Source: Alphaproteobacteria bacterium UBA6544
Lineage (GTDB): Bacteria > Pseudomonadota > Alphaproteobacteria > UBA8366
Direction of reading: 5' to 3'
Length of the DNA: 5,522 nucleotides
Assembly (NCBI GenBank): GCA_002434595.1
Contig: DJKK01000097.1
Coordinates: 1 to 5,522, forward strand
Every line of letters starts with the position of its first letter. Positions within the stretch are counted from its first letter, which is position 1. Below the pieces are notes generated by a model. That model made no database searches, was not told the DNA's origin, and saw only the letters and a program-made list of their open reading frames with translations. Made by a program: the position numbers and the translations under genes. This document shows, in pieces, positions 1 through 5,124 of the stretch.

Positions 1-318
1 CTACTCACTATTAAGGAGACGGACACCATCGTCTCCAAAGCGATGACCGGCTCAACGGTGCGCTGTGTGACGACACCAGAACTCACCGCCTACGAAGAGG
101 CGAGGCTCTCCGGTGCGTCGAAGGAAGAGCTGGCGGAACTTCGCAAAGCCGTAGTTCGGGGCCGCAATATCGACAAGGGCAATAAACGCCAATCCGCGAT
201 GGGACAGGTTGGGGGGATGGTAAACGACGTTCGGCCTGTCGGAGAATTCATCGACGGAATGATCTCGGAAGCGGCACAACTCGCCCGCACCGTACACGGT
301 ATCGCCCTAGGTAAGTAG
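1..318 (+). CDS. Nitronate monooxygenase-like NAD(P)H:flavin oxidoreductase, C-terminal part (5' end outside window)
   Basis: The reading frame is open from base 1 to the TAG at 316-318, giving 105 residues that continue a gene beginning to the left. The ATG at 43 is therefore probably internal. What is seen: near the end of the fragment there is a GQVGG motif (fragment residues 68-72), then a conserved-looking tail with VNDVRPVGEFID and a final amphipathic helix. The family pattern (2-nitropropane dioxygenase/nitronate monooxygenase, FMN-binding TIM barrel) has a similar GQ-x-x-G turn followed by a D-x-P-x-x-E-x-I helix at its C-terminus. Such enzymes oxidise alkyl nitronates or act as FMN-dependent NADH:quinone/flavin reductases in the cytoplasm. 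The catalytic histidine and most of the barrel lie outside the window, so substrate class cannot be judged. The gene converges on the minus-strand enolase-family gene with a 33-nt gap and no clear terminator. Recognition is from memory of the C-terminal pattern only. Confidence 0.68.
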   Translation, partial: LLTIKETDTIVSKAMTGSTVRCVTTPELTAYEEARLSGASKEELAELRKAVVRGRNIDKGNKRQSAMGQVGGMVNDVRPVGEFIDGMISEAAQLARTVHGIALGK

Positions 319-351
319 GGTCGGCACCCTTCAACAGGCGAGAGCCAGCAC

Positions 352-1521
352 TTACTCCTTCACCCGGTACTTCTCGACGAACGCTTCATCAACTGTAACG
401 CCGAGGCCTGGTCTGTCCGGCACATTGAGGTGACCATCGACTACGGTGAAGTCCTCGACAGCAAGCTCATGCAGCATCGGGTTAGCGCCGAGAGAATACT
501 CGACAATAAACCCGGTCGACGCCACGACAATCGTATGCAGACCGGCGGCAAAGGTAAGTGCCCCACCCCAGAGGTGCGGCGCATAGCGCAACTGATAGGC
601 GCTGGCGATCGCTTCGATCCGCATAGCTTCCGTGACGCCGCCGCAGATCGACAGATCCGGCTGGAAGATATCGCAGGCCCGCAATTCTGCGAGATCCCGA
701 AAGGCGAAACGCGTGAACTCGCTCTCCCCGGTCGAAATCGGTACGTCCGTAGCGGCCCTGACTTCGGCCATACCGCGCTTGTCGTCGGCGACTACCGGCT
801 CCTCGAGCCAACCGATATTGCACTCGGCGACCTCACGACAAAACCGTTTCGCCTCGGCGACGCTGAAAGTGCCATGGGCGTCGCACATGATGTCGATATC
901 ATCCGCGAGCCCGTTTCGCGCCGCTTTTACCCGGGCAACGGAATGCGCCAGCGTGCCGTCGCCAGAGCCAACACGCATCTTCACCGCCTTAAAGTCACCT
1001 CGATCAACGAAGGACTGCAACTCCGCGACTATACCGTCGACGGGCGCCCATCCGCCCGATGCATAGGCCGGGTAGCTGTCTTTGCGTTTGCCGCCGAGCA
1101 AGCGCCAGACGGGTTGCCCAAGCGATTTTCCAAGAATATCCCACAGCGCCATATCGATACCGCTGATCGCGGAGATCAAATGCCCGCGCCGCCCTAACAC
1201 AGGGAACACGCGACCACGGTCTATCGCGTAATGCGCCCGGCTACCGTTATACATAACGTCCCAAAGGCGCGAGATATCACGCGCATCTTCGCCAATCAGC
1301 AGCGGTCCCAGCTCATCCTGAACCATCGCGTTCAAAGCTGCATTAGTGCCGGCACTGCCAACGGCTGCCTTGGCCTCGCCAAACCCGACAAGACCGCCTT
1401 CCGTTTCGATGCGTAACAGGGTGCTATCAAAGGAACGCGTTTTGCCAAAATCGGAGGTATGCTGCTGCTGCTCGGGTATCGGCACATGCAGCCAATCGGC
1501 GCGAACGGATTTGATCCTCAT
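352..1521 (-). CDS. Mandelate racemase/muconate lactonizing enzyme family protein (enolase superfamily)
   Basis: A 389-residue protein, the usual family length. The alpha+beta capping domain (about residues 1-125) is followed by the TIM barrel. Enolase-superfamily enzymes abstract the proton alpha to a carboxylate and stabilise the Mg-bound enolate, giving racemisation, cycloisomerisation or acid-sugar dehydration in the cytoplasm. By alignment with mandelate racemase, the metal ligands are D214 (in CDAHGTF), E240 (in WLEEP) and E266 (in STGESEF). The His-Asp general acid/base pair is H316 (in APHLWGG) with D289 (in QPDLSICGG), and E341 matches the electrophilic glutamate. The KxK motif of strand 2 reads K181-M-R183, so the position of the second lysine holds arginine. 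This favours a His-Asp-driven one-base reaction such as acid-sugar dehydration over two-base racemisation, but the substrate is unknown. It is the downstream gene of an operon with the MFS transporter, 12 nt away. AGAAGGAG sits 6 nt before the ATG and supports this start. Confidence 0.93.
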   Translation of the reverse strand: MRIKSVRADWLHVPIPEQQQHTSDFGKTRSFDSTLLRIETEGGLVGFGEAKAAVGSAGTNAALNAMVQDELGPLLIGEDARDISRLWDVMYNGSRAHYAIDRGRVFPVLGRRGHLISAISGIDMALWDILGKSLGQPVWRLLGGKRKDSYPAYASGGWAPVDGIVAELQSFVDRGDFKAVKMRVGSGDGTLAHSVARVKAARNGLADDIDIMCDAHGTFSVAEAKRFCREVAECNIGWLEEPVVADDKRGMAEVRAATDVPISTGESEFTRFAFRDLAELRACDIFQPDLSICGGVTEAMRIEAIASAYQLRYAPHLWGGALTFAAGLHTIVVASTGFIVEYSLGANPMLHELAVEDFTVVDGHLNVPDRPGLGVTVDEAFVEKYRVKE

Positions 1522-1527
1522 GACAAA

Positions 1528-1535
1528 CTCCTTCT
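1528..1535 (-). promoter_or_regulatory. Ribosome binding site of the enolase-family gene, overlapping the transporter stop
   Basis: On the minus strand AGAAGGAG lies 6 nt before the ATG at 1521. It shares bases with the TAG stop codon (1534-1536) of the upstream transporter gene. Terminating ribosomes therefore arrive at the next initiation site, which suggests translational coupling of importer and enzyme. Confidence 0.75.
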
Positions 1536-2736
1536 ATTCCGCAGCGGCACCTGTCGTCTGGAGAATTGGTCGCAGAACCAGGCAAAGCGGCAGGGTCAAG
1601 AACACCAGACCTGCAATTACAAACATTGTCACACTGACGCTCACCAAATCGCCGAGGATACCGAAACCGAGCGGCGCGGCGATGCCGCAAGATGCGCTGA
1701 TGGTGAAAAAGAGCCCGAACGCGCGTGACTGGCGTTCGCGTTCCACAAGATCGCCAACGGTACCTTGAAGCACCGGCGACGTTCCATTTAGAGCGATACC
1801 AAGCAGCGGTAGTACGAAGAATGCGGCCATGCCTTCCGCCAAAATCATAGCGAGGATGCCTGCAGCCGTTCCAATTTCCGTCAGGACAACTGTCCGAATG
1901 ATGCCGATGCGCTCGGAAAGGAATCCGCAGGCCAGTTTCCCCCACATACCGCCGATCAAGATAATAGGCACCACCATCGCGGCTGTGCCGGGGTCAACCC
2001 CCTTTTCCTGGATCAGCAAAAACGCGGCGAACGTTAGGAATCCGTTTCGCGCACAATTGTCGACGATCATGATACCGCAAAGGGCTGAGAATCCTGTTGG
2101 CTCCCGAATTCCCCAGCCCAGCTCTTTCAACTTCTCTTGATGTTCCGGCCGCGTATCCGGTCGGCCACCCGCTTCGATCGAGATTAGCGACAGTAGTACG
2201 ACAACGGCGGTAAAAACCGCCACGCTTCCAAGCACGATGACCGGTTCCCGCCAATCGATTCCCGTAAAAAGCAAGAGACCGAGGCCGCCGGCGATGCCGC
2301 ATTTCCCGACATCGCCGGCGAAAGCGTATGCCCCGAGCGCCGCACGGCGGCCGCTACCCGGATACGCGGTCGAAATGATCGAGGAACTCAGTGGATGCTG
2401 CGAGGCGCTTCCCATTCCAACGAGGAAGAGCAGGAGAAGCAGGCCGGAAAAACTGTTTGAATTTCCTAGTCCTACAAATGCCAATCCCGCGATCGCAGTA
2501 CCGAGAACCAGCAAACTGCGCTCGCCAAGACGCTCCGCAAGCAAGCCGGCCGGCAATTGAAATATCGCAAGACCTGCTCGATGTGCCCCGCGGACTAGGC
2601 CAACTTCCGTCAGCGACAGGCCAAAACTCTGCTGTAGCGCTGGCAGCAGCACGTACATGATGTCGGATATCCCGTCGTGAATGGCGTGGACGCCGCAACA
2701 GGTCGCCAGGGTCTTGCGTGGCTTGGTCAGGATCAT
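1534..2736 (-). CDS. Major facilitator superfamily transporter
   Basis: A 400-residue, very hydrophobic inner-membrane protein with the 6+6 layout of a 12-helix MFS carrier. Two hydrophobic halves are joined by a long charged cytoplasmic loop at about residues 187-215. MFS motif A-like segments occur at equivalent places in both halves: GLLAERLGERS (64-74, loop 2-3) and GFLSERIGIIR (271-281, loop 8-9). The start, with HAIHDGISDIMYVLLP (17-32), resembles the HxxxD region of fosmidomycin-resistance-type carriers, so either an efflux or an uptake role is possible. Being first in an operon with an enolase-superfamily catabolic enzyme makes substrate import (proton symport of an organic or sugar acid) the more natural inference. 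The chosen ATG has only a weak GAGAAA three bases upstream. The next in-frame methionine (residue 27) falls inside helix 1, so the long start is preferred. The divergent region 2737-2874 should hold its promoter. Confidence 0.92.
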   Translation of the reverse strand: MILTKPRKTLATCCGVHAIHDGISDIMYVLLPALQQSFGLSLTEVGLVRGAHRAGLAIFQLPAGLLAERLGERSLLVLGTAIAGLAFVGLGNSNSFSGLLLLLFLVGMGSASQHPLSSSIISTAYPGSGRRAALGAYAFAGDVGKCGIAGGLGLLLFTGIDWREPVIVLGSVAVFTAVVVLLSLISIEAGGRPDTRPEHQEKLKELGWGIREPTGFSALCGIMIVDNCARNGFLTFAAFLLIQEKGVDPGTAAMVVPIILIGGMWGKLACGFLSERIGIIRTVVLTEIGTAAGILAMILAEGMAAFFVLPLLGIALNGTSPVLQGTVGDLVERERQSRAFGLFFTISASCGIAAPLGFGILGDLVSVSVTMFVIAGLVFLTLPLCLVLRPILQTTGAAAE

Positions 2737-2874
2737 CGATTTCTCGAAATTGGGCTACACCATCGATTTAGCGCAAATACCCGCATCGCGCCATAGCTGG
2801 CACGCCCTTTGAAACCCACATCTGCCGAGGAATGCTGATATCGGCGAGAATGAACAAGGAAAATCTTTAACATT
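2737..2874. promoter_or_regulatory. Divergent intergenic control region between transporter operon and Cys-repeat gene
   Basis: These 138 nt separate two genes that read away from each other, so they should carry promoters for both. What can be seen: a short dyad ATTTC-tc-GAAAT at 2739-2750 that covers the weak ribosome binding site of the transporter; a 9-bp direct repeat CATCGATTT at 2734-2742 and 2761-2769, whose first copy includes the transporter start codon; a sigma-54-like element at 2797-2813 pointing to the plus-strand gene; and an AT-rich stretch from about 2855 to the plus-strand start. No transcriptional regulator gene lies in the window to pair with these sites. Confidence 0.55.
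2797..2813 (+). promoter_or_regulatory. Candidate sigma-54 (RpoN) -24/-12 promoter
   Basis: The sequence CTGGCACG, four bases, then TTGAA matches the RpoN consensus YTGGCACGRNNNTTGCW at all the strong -24 positions and at TTG of the -12 box. The purine after CACG is C here. The -12 GC reads GA, which is one mismatch at an important base. GG and G(A) have the required 10-nt separation. If used, transcription would start near 2823-2824, about 50 nt before the plus-strand ATG. This is seen by eye only; a chance match is possible. Confidence 0.33.
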
Positions 2875-3393
2875 ATGTTTTTAAATGATTTATGTCGAAA
2901 AGAGATCGCCGTTCTGATGGCGAGCGCGATGGCAATTTTTGCCGCCTCGAGCGTTACCCTACCCAATTCATTACTGTCGGCCGAGAATGCCGCAAATACG
3001 CCGGCCGCCTTCCTGCTTCGCTGCCGAGCGCGTGGAATCGACACAGAACGTTGCCGGGAGGGTTTCACCCGCCTTAAACAACAGCGCGGCCTGGACAGTG
3101 CCCGCGCCTTGATGTCGAAGTGTCGTTTGACCGGCCGCGACCGGGCGACCTGCCAACGCCTAATCAACGCTTCATTCGCCGCACCGAACTCAAGCAAGGT
3201 CAACAAAGTCAAAGCCTATTGCCTACGCAACAATATCAAGAAAGCGCAGTGTCGCTCGCTCATTGCCGACAAAATCGGCGGTGGCGGAGATCACAGTCAA
3301 TTGCTCATGGCCCGCTGTAAGACAGTTGGCCTCAATGAGCTTGAGTGCAAACGCCGCCTCGATATCGCGAGCAAGCGATTGGGTCGCAAATAG
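2875..3393 (+). CDS. Probable exported protein with four Cys-x9-Cys repeats; function unknown
   Basis: I do not recognise a family. The 172-residue basic protein starts with a likely signal peptide: charges at R8/K9, a hydrophobic stretch at about 11-27 and small residues at 35-41 where cleavage could fall. It would therefore act in the periplasm or outside the cell. The mature part has exactly eight cysteines in four pairs, C50/C60, C83/C93, C116/C126 and C148/C158, each with nine residues between. Units begin 33, 33 and 32 residues apart. Each unit reads hydrophobic-x-x-[R/K/Y]-C, then G or N four residues after the first Cys, then C-[R/Q/K]-x-x-hydrophobic. This suggests two helices joined by a turn and held by a disulfide. 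Cysteine 7 lies in the signal peptide. The gene stands alone, divergent from the transporter and convergent with the dehydrogenase gene (8-nt gap). The AAGGA upstream is 14 nt from the ATG, so initiation may be weak. The opposite-strand frame here lacks any such protein features. Confidence 0.8.
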   Translation: MFLNDLCRKEIAVLMASAMAIFAASSVTLPNSLLSAENAANTPAAFLLRCRARGIDTERCREGFTRLKQQRGLDSARALMSKCRLTGRDRATCQRLINASFAAPNSSKVNKVKAYCLRNNIKKAQCRSLIADKIGGGGDHSQLLMARCKTVGLNELECKRRLDIASKRLGRK

Positions 3394-3401
3394 CCAGAGC
3401 A

Positions 3402-4304
3402 TTATCCGGCAACGTCTTTCGCCGGCGACCGCGCCGCAACATACATATCGAGTACTTGTATCAGGGTTCGGTCCGTATCAACGGTTTCCCGCGTCTCTGC
3501 CGAAATCGGCGTCCGATCGGCGAGCGCCATCATATCGCCAGAACCCTCATGGAATTTCGGCGTGACTGCAGCCGCGGCAAAGGTGGCGGCGATCTCGCGC
3601 ATTTCGCCTTCCCAACGGGCCGCATCGAGCGGAATGCGCGGAATCATCCGCTCCATGGCCGCCAGCATCGCTGGCTGACTTTCCGTCAATTCCTTTATAT
3701 AGTCATCGGTGAGACCCATTGCATGCGCTGTCGTCAATACCGCGGCGTGAAGTGAGAAAGTTCCCTTGGTCGCACTTGCATAGACCATCTTCAGGCCGGA
3801 AGCGCGCCCGATACCTTCGCCAATATCACGAACGACGATGCCGCGACCGTCCAACTCACGAACGGGCGCCGTGTCCGGTCCACTAACGTAGAGCCGCGTA
3901 CCACCGTTCTCCGCCACGGGATTACGGCCGATAATGCCGCCATCGGTGAAGGGCGCGCCCGCACGTGCAATTTCCGCCCCCACCTCCTCAGCTGTCGCCG
4001 GCGCGATGGCGTTGCAGTCGACATAGGAAGGCTTGGTGCCCGCAGCCAGCATGGCATCGGCGAAAACCCTCGCCTGCTCCAGAGCATTCTCCGGCGGCAG
4101 GATCGACAGCACCAGATCCGACTGACGAGCGACTTCCTCGAAGGAGCCGAGGTCCTCTATCTCTGCGTTCGCCGAGAGCCCGCAGGTCCGTTCACTGCGG
4201 CCGGTGAGGTTCGTGACCACACGGAAACCATTTTCGCGAAACGTAATGGCGCAGCCGTGCCCCATATCTCCCGGCATCAGGATGGCGATTGTTTGAACGG
4301 CCAT
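3402..4304 (-). CDS. NAD(P)-dependent beta-hydroxyacid dehydrogenase-like oxidoreductase with DUF1932-type C-terminus
   Basis: A 300-residue cytoplasmic protein. Residues 3-about 150 form a Rossmann domain of the 6-phosphogluconate/3-hydroxyisobutyrate dehydrogenase type. The dinucleotide loop reads MPGDMGHG (10-17), where the usual first Gly of GxGxxG is Met. SDLVLSILPP (62-71) and YVDCNAIAP (94-102) match the following family strands. The helical C-terminal part, with GLKMVYASATKG (170-181), resembles the DUF1932 domain, and K172 lies where these enzymes keep the catalytic lysine. The likely reaction is NAD(P)-linked oxidation of a beta-hydroxyacid or reduction of the corresponding semialdehyde or keto acid; the substrate is unknown. 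The start at 4304 is chosen because GAGGG precedes it by 8 nt and the protein then begins just before the first beta strand. The longer frame from 4382 would overlap the upstream hydrolase gene. It follows that hydrolase by 19 nt, in one operon. Confidence 0.88.
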   Translation of the reverse strand: MAVQTIAILMPGDMGHGCAITFRENGFRVVTNLTGRSERTCGLSANAEIEDLGSFEEVARQSDLVLSILPPENALEQARVFADAMLAAGTKPSYVDCNAIAPATAEEVGAEIARAGAPFTDGGIIGRNPVAENGGTRLYVSGPDTAPVRELDGRGIVVRDIGEGIGRASGLKMVYASATKGTFSLHAAVLTTAHAMGLTDDYIKELTESQPAMLAAMERMIPRIPLDAARWEGEMREIAATFAAAAVTPKFHEGSGDMMALADRTPISAETRETVDTDRTLIQVLDMYVAARSPAKDVAG

Positions 4305-4310
4305 ATTGAG

Positions 4311-4317
4311 TTCCCTC
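4311..4317 (-). promoter_or_regulatory. Ribosome binding site deciding the dehydrogenase start
   Basis: GAGGGAA on the minus strand ends 6 nt before the ATG at 4304, within the 19-nt gap after the hydrolase stop codon. It supports this start over the upstream in-frame ATG at 4382, which lies inside the hydrolase gene. Confidence 0.65.
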
Positions 4318-4323
4318 GAATTC

Positions 4324-4998
4324 CTAGATGTCGTTCCGGCGCAGGTAATCAAGCACGTTGTCGAGCGGCTCGACATCCCCAAATTTGGCGTCGATGTCGA
4401 AGAGGTTCCATTCGACCGCTCCCCGAATGCGGTCGCCGACGCATTCTTTTACGACAATCGGCCGGAAGCCTTCGGCGATGGCGTCCTCCGTCGAATGGCG
4501 AACACAGGCACACATGGTCACCCCTGTGACAATCACCGTGTCAACACCGATCGATTGGAGATAGCTCGACAAATTGGTCCCGTGGAAGGCACTCGCCTTC
4601 TTTTTGACGATCACCTGTTCGGTCGGCAGCGGCGCGATCCGGTCATCGATCTCAACCGCTTGAGAGCCAAGCTTCAGCTCTTCCACAGGAATTTTTTCCT
4701 TCCATAACCCCATGTCTGAATTCGGCCCTTCGGTGTCGGCATAGGCGGTCGTCGTATAGACGACTGGAATGCCCTTGGCCCGCGCAGCATCCAGTAGCTT
4801 TTGTACGCCAGGGATGATGACGTTCATACCATCGCAGGTGAAGGCATGTCCTTCGCGCGTCCAAGCATTGGCGAGGTCGATAATCAGCAGTGCCGGTTTC
4901 TTGCCGTATCCGATTCTTCGGGCAAAACCGCGTTCGGCGTAGAGTTCAGAGTCAGCGGCAAAAATCTTATCGACGGCTTCCTGAAATTCGTCACTCAT
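4324..4998 (-). CDS. Isochorismatase-family cysteine hydrolase, N-carbamoylsarcosine amidase-like
   Basis: A 224-residue cytoplasmic hydrolase. The triad of the isochorismatase-like superfamily is visible: D41 in LLIIDLANAW, the lysine of KKKASAFHGTNL (most likely K134), and nucleophile C165 in GVTMCACVRHS, preceded by the VTM segment where the cis-peptide normally occurs. A roughly 35-residue N-terminal extension with ERGFARRIGYGKKPALL, and a C-terminal NLFDIDAKFGDV segment (198-209), are features I associate with the N-carbamoylsarcosine amidase/maleamate amidase branch and not with isochorismatase itself. The likely reaction is therefore hydrolysis of an amide or carbamoyl C-N bond through a thioester-type intermediate, releasing ammonia; the substrate is unassigned. 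The start at 4998 is fixed by AAGGAGGAG directly upstream; the open frame runs back to 5250 but that would cover the divergent gene. It is first in an operon with the dehydrogenase. Confidence 0.9.
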   Translation of the reverse strand: MSDEFQEAVDKIFAADSELYAERGFARRIGYGKKPALLIIDLANAWTREGHAFTCDGMNVIIPGVQKLLDAARAKGIPVVYTTTAYADTEGPNSDMGLWKEKIPVEELKLGSQAVEIDDRIAPLPTEQVIVKKKASAFHGTNLSSYLQSIGVDTVIVTGVTMCACVRHSTEDAIAEGFRPIVVKECVGDRIRGAVEWNLFDIDAKFGDVEPLDNVLDYLRRNDI

Positions 4999-5000
4999 GG

Positions 5001-5009
5001 CTCCTCCTT
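5001..5009 (-). promoter_or_regulatory. Strong Shine-Dalgarno of the isochorismatase-family gene
   Basis: AAGGAGGAG on the minus strand ends 2 nt before the ATG at 4998, with the AGGAGG core 4 nt from the start. It is the best ribosome binding site in the window. It decides the start, because the frame stays open upstream to 5250. Confidence 0.8.
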
Positions 5010-5054
5010 GGTTGCGATAGATATGAGTGGCTACAGGACAGAAAGCCAGCTGAA

Positions 5055-5100
5055 ATCGGGGCCACCCGCTTGCCCTATGGCGGCCCCCCGATAGCTTTTT
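5055..5100 (+). terminator. GC-rich hairpin plus T-tract in the leader of the SMP-30-like gene (attenuator or terminator candidate)
   Basis: The arm ATCGGGGCC at 5055-5063 can pair with GGCCCCCCGAT at 5082-5092, leaving two extra C bulged. GCCA/TGGC at 5061-5064 and 5078-5081 offers an alternative inner stem. Three bases later comes TTTTT (5096-5100), giving the shape of an intrinsic terminator on the plus strand. No plus-strand gene ends just before it. If real it would act on transcripts entering the SMP-30-like gene 25 nt downstream, as an attenuator or insulator. The T-tract is short and not directly adjacent. Confidence 0.35.
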
Positions 5101-5124
5101 CAAAAATGCCAGGAGTATGCAGCC

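Larger units (their letters stand above)
4999..5124. promoter_or_regulatory. Divergent intergenic control region between hydrolase operon and SMP-30-like gene
   Basis: These 126 nt lie between two genes read in opposite directions and must contain both initiation signals. Seen: a very strong minus-strand ribosome binding site at 5001-5009, a GC-rich hairpin at 5055-5092 followed by five T on the plus strand, and a plus-strand AGGAG at 5111-5115. I could not pick out a convincing -35/-10 pair for either direction by eye. Confidence 0.55.

Noticed and set aside
430..1197. 255-codon plus-strand frame
   Set aside because: It lies wholly antisense to the enolase-family gene, whose catalytic residues are all recognisable; the product shows no family pattern.
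2823..2847. Inverted repeat GCCGA/TCGGC with a 12-nt spacer upstream of the Cys-repeat gene
   Set aside because: Five-base arms with no extension are expected by chance in sequence of this composition.
2733..3212. 159-codon minus-strand frame that overlaps the transporter start by ATGA, as in a coupled operon
   Set aside because: The ATGA overlap is tempting, but the product is rich in Arg and Ser with no domain pattern, as expected for the antisense of a basic Cys/Arg-rich gene. The plus-strand frame over the same bases has a signal peptide and a regular cysteine repeat.
3406..3425. Inverted repeat CCGGC/GCCGG with a 10-nt loop near the convergent gene ends
   Set aside because: The stem is only five pairs, lies inside the dehydrogenase coding end, and no T-tract follows on either strand, so it is not supported as a terminator.
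4305..4382. 26-residue N-terminal extension of the dehydrogenase from an ATG at 4382
   Set aside because: It would overlap the hydrolase gene by 59 nt in another frame, has no good ribosome binding site, and puts 26 low-information residues before the Rossmann strand. The ATG at 4304 has GAGGG at proper distance.
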